Shown here: positions 34,902 to 43,647 of the stretch, one piece after another
How positions within the stretch are numbered: position 1 is the stretch's first letter
Layout: each line of letters opens with the position of its first letter
Assembly (NCBI GenBank): GCA_012744275.1
Contig: JAAYIE010000098.1
Span: 1-50,952, forward strand
Direction of reading: 5' to 3'
DNA length: 50,952 bases
Origin: Desulfobulbaceae bacterium
Lineage (GTDB): Bacteria; Desulfobacterota; Desulfobulbia; Desulfobulbales; Desulfobulbaceae
Program-made: the position numbers and the translations under genes
Notes under the pieces: model-generated
Seen by the model: only the letters and a program-made list of their open reading frames with translations
Told to the model about the DNA's origin: nothing
Database searches by the model: none

Positions 34902-35303
34902 ATGCAACTACACGCCATTCGTCTTATCGTTTTTCTAGCCTGCACCAGCTTTACCAGTATTGCCCTTGCTGCAGCAACCGACACTGGTCCGGAAAGCATG
35001 ATTTTGCGTTCTACCATAGACCCCGACAAAAAGCCTCGAACAGCAACCTTTCCCCATCGAGAGCATCAATCACGCTACAACTGCGCAGAGTGCCACCACA
35101 GCATGGGGGCCGATGGGCAACAAATTCCCTATGTAACAGGACAAGCAATAGCCAAATGCGAATCCTGCCACAACACCAAGGTTGAAGGCATGAATACTGA
35201 ATACAACACCTTTCAGAAAGTCGGCCATGCCAAGTGCCGTGAATGCCACCGGCAAACCGATACCAAACTGGTGAAGTGTACAGTGTGCCATAAGAAGGAG
35301 TAG
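34902..35303 (+). CDS. Periplasmic tetraheme cytochrome c3 (class III)
   Basis: This 133-residue protein has a signal peptide (residues 1-23, VFLACTSFTSIALA) and four CxxCH haem sites at 61-65, 86-90, 112-116 and 126-130. An FPHREH segment near residue 50 and additional histidines fit bis-His ligation of class III cytochromes. Cytochrome c3 shuttles electrons from periplasmic hydrogenases or formate dehydrogenases to membrane complexes, and could feed DsrMKJOP; that link is inferred. The ATG at 34902 follows AAAGGAGCTCCC; the frame is open 30 codons upstream without support. A terminator follows at 35361. Confidence 0.94.
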   Translation: MQLHAIRLIVFLACTSFTSIALAAATDTGPESMILRSTIDPDKKPRTATFPHREHQSRYNCAECHHSMGADGQQIPYVTGQAIAKCESCHNTKVEGMNTEYNTFQKVGHAKCRECHRQTDTKLVKCTVCHKKE

Positions 35304-35360
35304 GACATCGGTCCAAGTGGGTGCAATACCGATGCTAAGAGACGTGGCTAGCTAGACAAG

Positions 35361-35403
35361 GCACTAAGCGCATTAATAGCGGCGCTTAGTGCAATACCTT
35401 TTT
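35361..35403 (+). terminator. Rho-independent terminator after cytochrome c3
   Basis: GCACTAAGCGC (35361-35371) pairs with GCGCTTAGTGC (35382-35392) around a 10-base loop, followed by a T-rich tail ending at 35403. The stem overlaps the stop codon of the convergent UPF0280 gene. Confidence 0.75.
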
Positions 35404-36204
35404 ATTGCTCTTTTTTATCGGTATACACTGCGCCAGCCTGGAAATTGTCGGCGTTTCTGCATCCGCCTGCGCTTCATGGTGGCGGGTAATTTTCTGCACG
35501 CTGGCAGTGTCCCGATTGCGCACCAACTCCGGCAACCGACCCCACAGAGCGATCCGTCTGTTTTTAACGGCCAGAATGCCGCCCACTCCAGGAATGGCAC
35601 CCACTTCCTCGAGCACTGGCTCCAAGTCTGCTTCACGCCGAATACGGTTACACACCAGGGTAACAGCCGCATCCGCCAGAGCTGCGTCTTTTGCCGCTAC
35701 CGTAGCCAGATCGCAACGGCCAAAACTGAGCGAATGCCCCATCAGGCTTGAGGATGAACACAAGGCCAGCGGCATCTCTTTTGGTTGAATACGAAAAGCC
35801 AGAGTGGCAGCCAACGGACTCTTGCCGGCAAAGAGCCCTATCACAACCTCTGCATCCGAAGCCAGGTAGATGTCACCGCCGTTTTCTACAATGGCCTCCC
35901 GGCAGCCTGCATTCAAGGCCGCTTCCACCCCGTATTGTGCCAGACAGCCAGCCACCGCCGCCATGGGGCCAAGCCCGGTCAGTCGGGCAGCCGCGGCCAT
36001 GCGGCAAGCTACTTCAGGGGCATCCTCCAGCAGATCAACCGGCGTGAGACTGCGCTGAAATTCCGGATGGCGGGCAAGGTAGCGTTCCAGTTCCCGACGC
36101 CTAGCAACCACGGTCGCGGTCACCAGGTCAAACTTGTCGCAGGCCACCCGCAGGCTGGTTTCTTTCCAGGAAAAAGAACGATACTTTCGAGATATTGGCG
36201 ACAT
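35386..36204 (-). CDS. UPF0280/COG2122 ApbE-superfamily protein of the homocysteine locus
   Basis: The 272-residue protein fits the UPF0280 family, an ApbE-like fold. Diagnostic segments include LTGLGPMAAVAGCLAQYG, AIVENGGDIYLAS and the C-terminal-half SLSFGRCDLATV. In anaerobes this family is found with DUF39 and NIL-ferredoxin proteins and has been linked to sulfide assimilation and homocysteine synthesis. It lies 25 bases after the NIL-ferredoxin gene. The start at 36204 gives the usual KYRSFSWKETSL N-terminus, but no strong SD is visible; the frame extends over 100 codons upstream through the neighbouring gene, which is not credible as coding. Confidence 0.88.
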   Translation of the reverse strand: MSPISRKYRSFSWKETSLRVACDKFDLVTATVVARRRELERYLARHPEFQRSLTPVDLLEDAPEVACRMAAAARLTGLGPMAAVAGCLAQYGVEAALNAGCREAIVENGGDIYLASDAEVVIGLFAGKSPLAATLAFRIQPKEMPLALCSSSSLMGHSLSFGRCDLATVAAKDAALADAAVTLVCNRIRREADLEPVLEEVGAIPGVGGILAVKNRRIALWGRLPELVRNRDTASVQKITRHHEAQADAETPTISRLAQCIPIKKSNKKVLH

Positions 36205-36229
36205 GGGCCAGCAGGTCCAGTACCGGCCA

Positions 36230-36643
36230 TCAAAAAGAGGAACTACAAGCCCCAAAAGGGCAGGCCGGGATGCAAGCGTGGCACTCCACGCACACATCCT
36301 CGGTAAAGGCCAGACGCCGAGTGGCTGTATCGGCAAAGGCAAGTGCACCAGTGGGACAGTGCACCACGCAAGCGCCGCAGTGAGTGCAGCGCTCCGCATC
36401 CCAGCGCAACCCCTTGTTACCCACGTGGATGACCACTTCCAAGGTCGATAAATAGGCAAAGGCCCGCTCAATGTCTGCCTCCTGACCAGTAACATCAAGC
36501 GAGAGATATCCTTCCTCCTCGGGAGTAACCTTGGCACGGAAGATATTGATAATCAAATTAAAATCCTTCACCAACTGGTAGACAATGGGTTTTTCCGTCT
36601 CACTCTTAGGGAAGTAGAGGTATATCTTTTTAGTGATGCTCAT
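36230..36643 (-). CDS. NIL-domain ferredoxin of the homocysteine locus
   Basis: This 137-residue protein has an N-terminal NIL domain (about 3-78, an ACT-like ligand-binding fold) and two C-terminal [4Fe-4S] motifs: Cys86/89/92/96 and Cys118/121/124/128. In methanogens the related ferredoxin works with the DUF39 protein in making homocysteine from aspartate semialdehyde and sulfide. The ATG overlaps the stop of the DUF39 gene by four bases (ATGA), so the pair is translationally coupled. Confidence 0.93.
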   Translation of the reverse strand: MSITKKIYLYFPKSETEKPIVYQLVKDFNLIINIFRAKVTPEEEGYLSLDVTGQEADIERAFAYLSTLEVVIHVGNKGLRWDAERCTHCGACVVHCPTGALAFADTATRRLAFTEDVCVECHACIPACPFGACSSSF

Positions 36644-37833
36644 CGCTCTGGCCCCACACATTCCAGGCCCCGCATGGCTTGGGCCGCTGGCAGGGGCTGG
36701 CTTGGTTCAGAAAGAAGAAAGGAGCCGGATTGAATTTCCGCCTTAAGCAGTTCGCAAATCCTGAGTGCCTTATAGTAGGACGAAAGCGAAGTCACCGGTA
36801 CTTTTTTGCCCAGCAGCTCCACCTGGCCACTGCGCAGCTCCGCATAGCTGAAACGGCCCAGAGTCTTGCCGGTTTTTTGCGGATAGTCTTCACTATAATC
36901 CATCACAGTGGCGTATATTTCACTATCACGCACTGTGGTTCGTCGTAATATATCCACATTCAGTATAGGAATGGGCACACCCACCCCCAGGGCCAGCGAA
37001 ACACCGTAGCCCTGCAGGCTGACCCCGCGCACGAATTCCGGCAACATCTCCTTCATGTTGGCACTCAGCGCCAGGGTACCCGCGCCTTCCACCGGCACGT
37101 CGTTCTCGCTGCGTTCCACCAGGGAAGTGTGCTGGGTTCCCTGGCTATAGACCAAGCCCCGTGCCCCAGCCAGCCATACGCTGGAGCCAACGCCAATGGT
37201 TTGATACAGCGGATCGTTCAACAGTGGCGACAATTGGCCGGCCGAACTGTAGGTCATACTGCGCAAACGTGCCTTGAGAATACCCATATAGGTGTAGATG
37301 CGCTTGTCGGAGAGATTCACCGCCACATTGTAATTCTGGTAGCAGTTACGGGGGTTGACCATGATGGCCTGGTTGAGGTCATCAATAGCAACCATGGTGC
37401 GGATTTCCCGGCGGGGATAGTCTTCGGTGCCGTAGGAAAGGGCAAAGAGCTGTACCTTTTTTCCGGCCACCAGCTCTTCAATCACATGGCCGCCACCATA
37501 ACGAAACTCGCCGGGGTGGTACATATTGGCCGGGTCATTGTGGCGCAGCTGGGTGGCTCCCAGATACACATCCACGGCCGCGATGCCACAGTAGGCCTGC
37601 ACATCATTGATCCACGCCTCGGTGATGCGCATCTTCGGCTTACTGTGACCAAAATTGAGAAAGCAACCCGAAGAACACATGGGACCGAAGGTGGCGGTAG
37701 TGACCACATCCACTTCTTTGGCAGCCGCCTCAAGGCCCTTGCGATCAACGTAGTCGATCACCTCTTCTGCAGTCAGCACCACGGCCTTGCCTGCTGCGAT
37801 CTTTTCATTGATACTTTGGTAACTTTTGCTCAT
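36640..37833 (-). CDS. Homocysteine biosynthesis protein, DUF39/COG1900 family
   Basis: This 397-residue protein matches the HcyBio (DUF39) family. It has conserved cysteines in FGPMCSSGCFLNFGH (Cys53, Cys57), AYCGIAAVDVYLGA (Cys82) and NPRNCYQNYN (Cys164). It lacks the C-terminal CBS domains found in some archaeal members. The family is needed in several anaerobes for a homoserine-independent route in which sulfide is added to aspartate semialdehyde to give homocysteine. The ATG at 37833 is preceded by GAGGACG. It heads the three-gene locus and is divergent from acnA. Confidence 0.93.
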   Translation of the reverse strand: MSKSYQSINEKIAAGKAVVLTAEEVIDYVDRKGLEAAAKEVDVVTTATFGPMCSSGCFLNFGHSKPKMRITEAWINDVQAYCGIAAVDVYLGATQLRHNDPANMYHPGEFRYGGGHVIEELVAGKKVQLFALSYGTEDYPRREIRTMVAIDDLNQAIMVNPRNCYQNYNVAVNLSDKRIYTYMGILKARLRSMTYSSAGQLSPLLNDPLYQTIGVGSSVWLAGARGLVYSQGTQHTSLVERSENDVPVEGAGTLALSANMKEMLPEFVRGVSLQGYGVSLALGVGVPIPILNVDILRRTTVRDSEIYATVMDYSEDYPQKTGKTLGRFSYAELRSGQVELLGKKVPVTSLSSYYKALRICELLKAEIQSGSFLLSEPSQPLPAAQAMRGLECVGPER

Positions 37834-38024
37834 CGTCCTCGTACCGGCAAACAATATGACGAAAATCATGTATTATAGAATGGGCTTTGCAAAACATCAA
37901 GCCGCTCAAAAAGCGCTACGCCTTTTGCATGATCCCGACTAGTATAGCTTGGTGTACGCAGTATTTCATTCATATTTATTGACCTATCCTTTCATTATTC
38001 CGTTTTTATTTTCAGGAAGAGACC

Positions 38025-40691
38025 ATGCCCGCCTCAACGCTTGGCCACTTGGATGCCCGCAGAACCCTTGCCTGCAAGGGCAGGCACTATACGATCTTCT
38101 CTTTGCAGGCGCTTGAGGACGCAGGCTATGGCCCCATCAGCCGCCTGCCCTATGCCATCCGCATCCTGCTTGAAAATGTGCTCCGCCATGCTAAAAATGG
38201 CCTGGCTACTGGAGATGATGTCCTCAATCTTGCCTCCTGGCAGCCAAACGCCACCAGCTCCTCCGCCATTCCCTTCATGCCCGCCCGGGTAATCCTGCAG
38301 GACTTCACCGGCGTGCCCGCCCTGGTGGATCTGGCGGCCCTGCGCGCGGCCATGGCCCGGCAGGGTGGCGATCCGGCGGCCATGAACCCGTTCATTCCAG
38401 TGGATCTGGTGATTGATCATTCCATTCAGGTGGATTGCAATGCGAGCGCGGAGGCGGAAGCCTGCAACATCGGCAAGGAAATGGAACGCAACCGCGAGCG
38501 CTACCTGATGCTGCGCTGGGGTCAGGAGGCCTTTGCCAATTTCCGGGTCGTGCCGCCTGGCGCTGGCATTGTTCACCAGGTGAATCTGGAATATCTGGCC
38601 AGCGCGGTGATGTGCCGTTCCTCCCAGGGCGAACAGCTTGCCTATCCCGACACCGTTCTGGGCACCGACTCGCACACCACCATGATTAACGGCATGGGTG
38701 TGCTGGGCTGGGGTGTGGGCGGCATAGAGGCTGAGGCCGTGCTTCTGGGCCAGCCCTATTCCCAGCAGATTCCCCAGGTTGTTGGCCTGCGCCTGGAGGG
38801 CACCTTGCAGGCAGGGGTTACAGCCACGGATCTGGTACTCTACCTGACCCAGTTTCTACGGGCCCAGGGTGTGGTCGGCTCCTTTGTCGAGTTTTTTGGG
38901 CCAGGCATGGAGGCTCTCAGCCTGCCCGATCGGGCGACCATTGCCAACATGGCCCCGGAATACGGAGCCACCATGGGCTTTTTCCCCACTGATACGGAAA
39001 CCCTGCGCTACCTCAGGCTCAGCGGCCGCGACCCGGAACATATCGCCCTGGTTGAACAGTACTGCAGCACTCAGCTGCTGCTCTACAGGCCGGATGCGCC
39101 GGAACCCAGCTACAGCCGCCTCTTCCACTTTGATCTAGCCACAGTGCGGCCCAGTTTTGCCGGGCCGAAACGGCCGCAGGACCGCCTTGGGCGCGCCCAG
39201 CTCACAGAGAATTTTCGCGCAAATTTTCCCGCGGCCGCCGCCCAAACCGCCAGCAGCGGACCTTTGCCCGGCCATGGCGCAGTGGTTATTGCGGCCATCA
39301 CCAGCTGCACCAATACCTCAAACCCGAGTGTCATGCTCGCAGCCGGACTTCTGGCAAAAAAAGCCCACGCTCTGGGTCTCCAACCCAAACCCTGGGTGAA
39401 AACCAGCCTTGCCCCTGGCTCACGCGTGGTCAGCCGTTATCTGGAGACAAGCGACCTGCTGCCTGATCTGGAAGCCCTTGGCTTTCACGTCATCGGCTAT
39501 GGATGCACCACCTGCATCGGCAACAGCGGCCCGCTGGATCCGGCCATTGCTGAACAGATTCGCACGGACAACCTGGCTGTGGCTGCGGTCTTGAGCGGTA
39601 ATCGCAACTTCGAGGCCCGCATCCATCCACTGGTGCAGGCCAACTATCTCTGCTCGCCCCCCATGGTGGTGGCCTGCGCCCTGGCCGGCACGGTGCTGAT
39701 CAATTTCGACTCCGAACCCCTTGGCCAGGATGCCCAAGGAAACCTGGTCTATCTGCGCGATATCTGGCCGGATGATGAAGAAATTTCCACTCTGGTTGCA
39801 AGCGCCCTCAGCCCGGAGCTTTTCCTGCAAAGTTATGCCCATGTCTTCTTGGGTGACAACAACTGGCAAGGGCTGGGCAGCGGCAACGATAAACTCTTTC
39901 AATGGCAGGTGGATTCCACCTATATCCGCGAGCCACCTTTTTTTATGGGCATGCCGCCCGCCCCCGCGCCAATACGTAACATCAGCGCGGCCCGCATTCT
40001 CGCCATCTTTGGTGATTCCATCACCACTGACCACATCTCCCCGGCTGGCAGTATTGCTGCCGATTCCCCGGCCGGGCGTTACCTGCAGGCCCAGGGCGTG
40101 GCTCCAGCGGATTTTAACAGCTACGGCTCCCGGCGTGGCAACCACGAGGTCATGCTGCGCGGCACATTTGCCAATATCCGCATAAGAAACCAGATGGTGG
40201 AGCGCAGCGGCGGTTACACCCGCCTGATGCCTGCTGGTGAAGAGATGAGCATCTTTGATGCAGCCATGCGCTACGAGGCGGGTGGCGTGCCGCTGGTAGT
40301 GCTGGCCGGGCGGGAATACGGCACTGGCAGCTCGCGTGACTGGGCGGCCAAGGGCACCCGGCTTTTGGGGGTGCGGGTGGTGATTGCCATTTCCTATGAG
40401 CGCATCCACCGTTCCAACCTGATCGGCATGGGCGTTTTACCCCTGCAGTTTCCGGAAGGAGCGGATGCTGCAAGCCTTGGTCTGGATGGCAGCGAAGTGC
40501 TGGATATTTTTGGTCTGGATGGTGAACTGAGACCCGGCCAGGAGGTACAGTTGCAGATCCGCCGCAGCGATGGCAGCACAACTTCGCAACCCCTGATCCT
40601 GCGCCTGGATAATGCCATGGAAATCGAATACTACCGCCATGGCGGCATCCTGCACAAGGTACTGCGGGAGCGGCTGCAGGCTGGCGCATAA
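38025..40691 (+). CDS. acnA: Aconitate hydratase AcnA/IRP-type
   Basis: The 888-residue enzyme interconverts citrate and isocitrate through cis-aconitate. The [4Fe-4S] ligands are Cys428 in SCTNTSNPSV and Cys494/Cys497 in YGCTTCIGNSGPL. Other signatures are LGTDSHTTMINGMGVLGWGVGG and the swivelling-domain GREYGTGSSRDWAAKG near residue 765. Length and architecture fit the AcnA/IRP1 type. AGGAAGAG precedes the ATG. It lies 11 kb from any dsr gene but 3 kb from the korAB operon, consistent with a TCA-type function. The 190-base divergent region shared with the DUF39 gene should hold both promoters. Confidence 0.97.
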   Translation: MPASTLGHLDARRTLACKGRHYTIFSLQALEDAGYGPISRLPYAIRILLENVLRHAKNGLATGDDVLNLASWQPNATSSSAIPFMPARVILQDFTGVPALVDLAALRAAMARQGGDPAAMNPFIPVDLVIDHSIQVDCNASAEAEACNIGKEMERNRERYLMLRWGQEAFANFRVVPPGAGIVHQVNLEYLASAVMCRSSQGEQLAYPDTVLGTDSHTTMINGMGVLGWGVGGIEAEAVLLGQPYSQQIPQVVGLRLEGTLQAGVTATDLVLYLTQFLRAQGVVGSFVEFFGPGMEALSLPDRATIANMAPEYGATMGFFPTDTETLRYLRLSGRDPEHIALVEQYCSTQLLLYRPDAPEPSYSRLFHFDLATVRPSFAGPKRPQDRLGRAQLTENFRANFPAAAAQTASSGPLPGHGAVVIAAITSCTNTSNPSVMLAAGLLAKKAHALGLQPKPWVKTSLAPGSRVVSRYLETSDLLPDLEALGFHVIGYGCTTCIGNSGPLDPAIAEQIRTDNLAVAAVLSGNRNFEARIHPLVQANYLCSPPMVVACALAGTVLINFDSEPLGQDAQGNLVYLRDIWPDDEEISTLVASALSPELFLQSYAHVFLGDNNWQGLGSGNDKLFQWQVDSTYIREPPFFMGMPPAPAPIRNISAARILAIFGDSITTDHISPAGSIAADSPAGRYLQAQGVAPADFNSYGSRRGNHEVMLRGTFANIRIRNQMVERSGGYTRLMPAGEEMSIFDAAMRYEAGGVPLVVLAGREYGTGSSRDWAAKGTRLLGVRVVIAISYERIHRSNLIGMGVLPLQFPEGADAASLGLDGSEVLDIFGLDGELRPGQEVQLQIRRSDGSTTSQPLILRLDNAMEIEYYRHGGILHKVLRERLQAGA

Positions 40692-40733
40692 GCAAGGAAT
40701 GCCAAGCCTGCTAGATCCAGGCAGCTCGTGACC

Positions 40734-42260
40734 ATGGCCGCCATTCTCCTCTGCACCATCAACGCCCGTTATATCCACGCCAACCTCGGTCTGCGCTGGA
40801 TCTGGGCCAATTTGGGCGCTCTGGAAGCTGAAGCAGGGTTGCTGGAATTCACCCTGGATGATCAGCCCGCCGATATGGCCGAGGCCATCCTTGTCCAAAA
40901 GCCGCGCGTGCTTGGCCTGGGGGTGTATATCTGGAATGCCATGGAAACCCAACGGCTGGTGATGCTGCTCAAACAGCTTGCACCAGAGCTGGTGATCGTG
41001 CTGGGCGGGCCGGAGGTAAGCCATCTGCCCATGCGGGTGGATTTCAGTGCAGCAGACTACATCATCCAGGGCGAGGGCGAGCTGAGCTTTGCCGCGCTCT
41101 GCGCGGATATTGTTGCAGGCAGGCGGCCCAGCAAAAGGATGCTAAGCGCAATCACGCCGGATTTGGGTAAACTCAAGCTTCCCTACCACCTGTATTCAGA
41201 TAGTGACCTTGCCCATCGCCTCATCTATGTGGAGGCCTCACGCGGCTGCCCCTTTGGCTGCGAGTTTTGTTTGTCCTCACTGGATAAACGGGTGCGCATC
41301 TTTGATCCAACAACCTTTCTTGCCGCCCTGGAAGCATTATGGCAGCGGGGTGCGCGCACCTTCAAATTTGTTGACCGCAGCTTCAACCTTTCGCAGCAGA
41401 GCACCCTGGCCATTCTGGATTTTTTCCTTGCCAAGGAGCCGCCCTTCCACGCCCATTTCGAGGTGGTGCCCGAGCATTTCCCCCAGGCAATCAAGGAGCA
41501 GCTGTGCCGCTTTCCACCCGGCACTTTGCAGCTGGAAATCGGCATTCAGACCCTGCAGCCTCCGGTAGCTACGGCCATTGGCCGCCGCATGGATCTGGAC
41601 AAAATTCAGGAAAACCTGCACTTTCTGGCCACAGCAACCACTGCCCACCTGCACCTGGACCTGATCATCGGCTTGCCCGGTGAATCAGTGGAGGCCTTTG
41701 GCGACAATCTCAACCGGCTCGTTGGCCTAAGCCAAGGGGAAATCCAGCTGGGCATCCTGAAAAAACTCTCCGGCACCGCCATCAACCGGCACGACCAGGA
41801 ACACGGCATGGTCTACAGCAGCCTGCCGCCCTACGAACTACTACAGAATACGCTGATTCCCTTCCGCCGCATGCAGGAACTAAAGCGCATGGCCCGATAC
41901 TGGGACCTGGTCTACAACAGCGGCAATTTTCGCAGTACAGCACCCCTGCTCTGGCCGGATGGCGATGTGTTCCACGGCTTTTTCGCCTTTTCCTGCTGGC
42001 TCTATAACCAAACCCGCGCCACCTGGAAGATTGCCCTGCCCAGACTTACGGAACTACTCTACCACTATCTGGTCGAAGAGCAGGACAAACATCCGGAAAA
42101 AGTCGCTAACCAGCTGGCAGCAGACATCCTCACGGTCAAGGGCCGGGTGCTGCCGGAACTGATCCGCGTCCAGGCCACCCGGCTGCCTGATCAACGGCAC
42201 AGGCTTGAGCGTTCACTCATTCGCAGGCAAGACCGGCACGATGCGGGCCAGTCAAACTAA
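40734..42260 (+). CDS. B12-binding radical SAM protein (DUF4080 type)
   Basis: The roughly 508-residue protein has an N-terminal cobalamin-binding-like domain (about 1-140, with LGGPEVSHL) followed by a radical SAM domain. The SAM cluster motif is RGCPFGCEFC (Cys172, Cys176, Cys179). A C-terminal DUF4080-like region (about 370-508) completes the architecture. Such enzymes use cobalamin and SAM chemistry for methylation or related reactions, but the substrate is not known. The ATG at 40734 is a choice; a GTG six bases upstream is possible and neither has a strong SD. It follows acnA by 42 bases and probably shares its transcript. Confidence 0.9.
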   Translation: MAAILLCTINARYIHANLGLRWIWANLGALEAEAGLLEFTLDDQPADMAEAILVQKPRVLGLGVYIWNAMETQRLVMLLKQLAPELVIVLGGPEVSHLPMRVDFSAADYIIQGEGELSFAALCADIVAGRRPSKRMLSAITPDLGKLKLPYHLYSDSDLAHRLIYVEASRGCPFGCEFCLSSLDKRVRIFDPTTFLAALEALWQRGARTFKFVDRSFNLSQQSTLAILDFFLAKEPPFHAHFEVVPEHFPQAIKEQLCRFPPGTLQLEIGIQTLQPPVATAIGRRMDLDKIQENLHFLATATTAHLHLDLIIGLPGESVEAFGDNLNRLVGLSQGEIQLGILKKLSGTAINRHDQEHGMVYSSLPPYELLQNTLIPFRRMQELKRMARYWDLVYNSGNFRSTAPLLWPDGDVFHGFFAFSCWLYNQTRATWKIALPRLTELLYHYLVEEQDKHPEKVANQLAADILTVKGRVLPELIRVQATRLPDQRHRLERSLIRRQDRHDAGQSN

Positions 42261-42310
42261 TCAGTTCTTGTTCATCAATACAAAACATCCCCACTGAAAC
42301 GAAGTGAACC

Positions 42311-43592
42311 ATGCTTTGCGCCAATGGCGAACAACTGCTGCAACAGTTTGCAGATGTAACCCTGCCCTGGTTGAAGAAATTACCCCGGCTGCGCCGGGAA
42401 TCTACCATGTACGGGGAATGGGGCACAGCAATGCCATAGTGATTGAGGCAGAGCATTCCGTCATGGTGATTGACCCGCTGGAAACCAATGTCCGGGGCGA
42501 AAAACTCAAGGCCCTGATCCGCACAAAGACCCAAAAACCGGTGAAAACCATCATCTTTACCCATGGCCACCCGGACCACTGCGGCGGTTCCGCAGCTTTT
42601 CAGGATACGGTTGAAGAAGTCATCGCCTTTGCGCCCAAAAGGCCGGCACTGGGCAGAAGTGCAGCCATCAGGGATATCCTGAACAAACGCACAGCCCGGC
42701 AATTTGGTTACCTGCTCAGCGATGCCGAGGTGATCACCCGGGGGCTTGGAAAACGCGAAGGTTTTACTGCAGGCGAAGGGGAATACGCCATCCTCAAACC
42801 ACGACCCTGTACCATGAAAAAAAGGTGGGCAGGAACATTGATGGGGTTGAGCTGCACCTGGTGTCGGCGGTTGGCGAGACAGATGATCAGCTCTTTGTCT
42901 GGCTGCCCGAGCATAAAATCCTTTGCTGCGGGGACAACTTCTACGCATGCTGGCCCAATATCTACGCCCTGCGCGGCGGCCAGTACCGGGACGCCAGCGC
43001 CTGGATTGATTCGCTGGACTTAATATTGTCCTACGACGTGGAGATCCTGCTGCCCGGCCACTTTGCCCCGGTGATCGGCAAGAACAAGATCCAGGAGATG
43101 TTGGGCACTTACCGGGACGCCATCGCCTATGTGCTGGACGCCACCCTGGCGGGCATGAACCAGGGCCTGACCGCTGATGAACTGGCCGCGACCATCAAGC
43201 TGCCGGAACAATACGCCAAACTGCCCTACCTGGGAGAATTCTACGGCACCGTGGCCTGGACCGTGCGCGCCATCTTCAGCGGCTATATCGGCTGGTTTGA
43301 CGGCAATCCCACCAATTTGAACAGGAAGACGCCGAAGAAAATGGCGCAGGAACTGCTGCAGCTCATCAGGGATGAAAACCAGCTCATCCGCCGCATCCAG
43401 CAGCTCCTGCAGGAGAACGAGCCCCAGCTCGCTGCGGAACTCTGCGATGTGCTGCTCTTTTCAGAGGCAAACGGGAAAAAGGCCAAACAGCTCAAGGCCG
43501 AATGCCTGCTTGCCCTGGCCAGGAAGGAAACCAGCGCCAATGGCAGGCACTACTACCTTGCCTGCGCCAAAGATCTGATGTTGGAGGGTTAA
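42311..43592 (+). pseudogene. Alkyl/aryl-sulfatase family MBL-fold gene broken by two frameshifts
   Basis: Three consecutive frames together encode one alkyl-sulfatase-type metallo-beta-lactamase protein of about 425 residues. From the ATG at 42311 the first frame gives ANGEQLLQQFADVTLP, then near 42365 the sense continues one frame over as ALVEEITP and YHVRGMGHSNAIV. The metal site THGHPDHCGG is intact in this part. A second shift near 42800 (from AILKP to TLYHEKKVG) restores the frame to the end, with FYACWPN and ALRGGQYRD. Each break needs one added base. The family hydrolyses alkyl sulfates; it lacks the C-terminal SCP2-like domain of longer members. The gene is inactive as written unless the indels are sequence errors. 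Confidence 0.82.
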
Positions 43593-43635
43593 AAAGAAAC
43601 CGGTGCCTTGGGCAGAGTTGCTTACACTCTGCCCA
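43591..43635 (-). terminator. Hairpin terminator after korB
   Basis: TGGGCAGAGT (43609-43618) pairs with ACTCTGCCCA (43626-43635) in a 10-bp stem. Reading on the minus strand, a TTTCTTTTT tract lies about 10 bases past the stem (43591 onward). It ends the GltD-korA-korB operon. Confidence 0.6.
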
Positions 43636-43647
43636 GTACCAGTTGCG

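Noticed and set aside
39420-40409. A 329-codon minus-strand frame inside acnA
   Set aside because: Shadow frame of a well-supported aconitase; lacks domains and has no ribosome-binding site.
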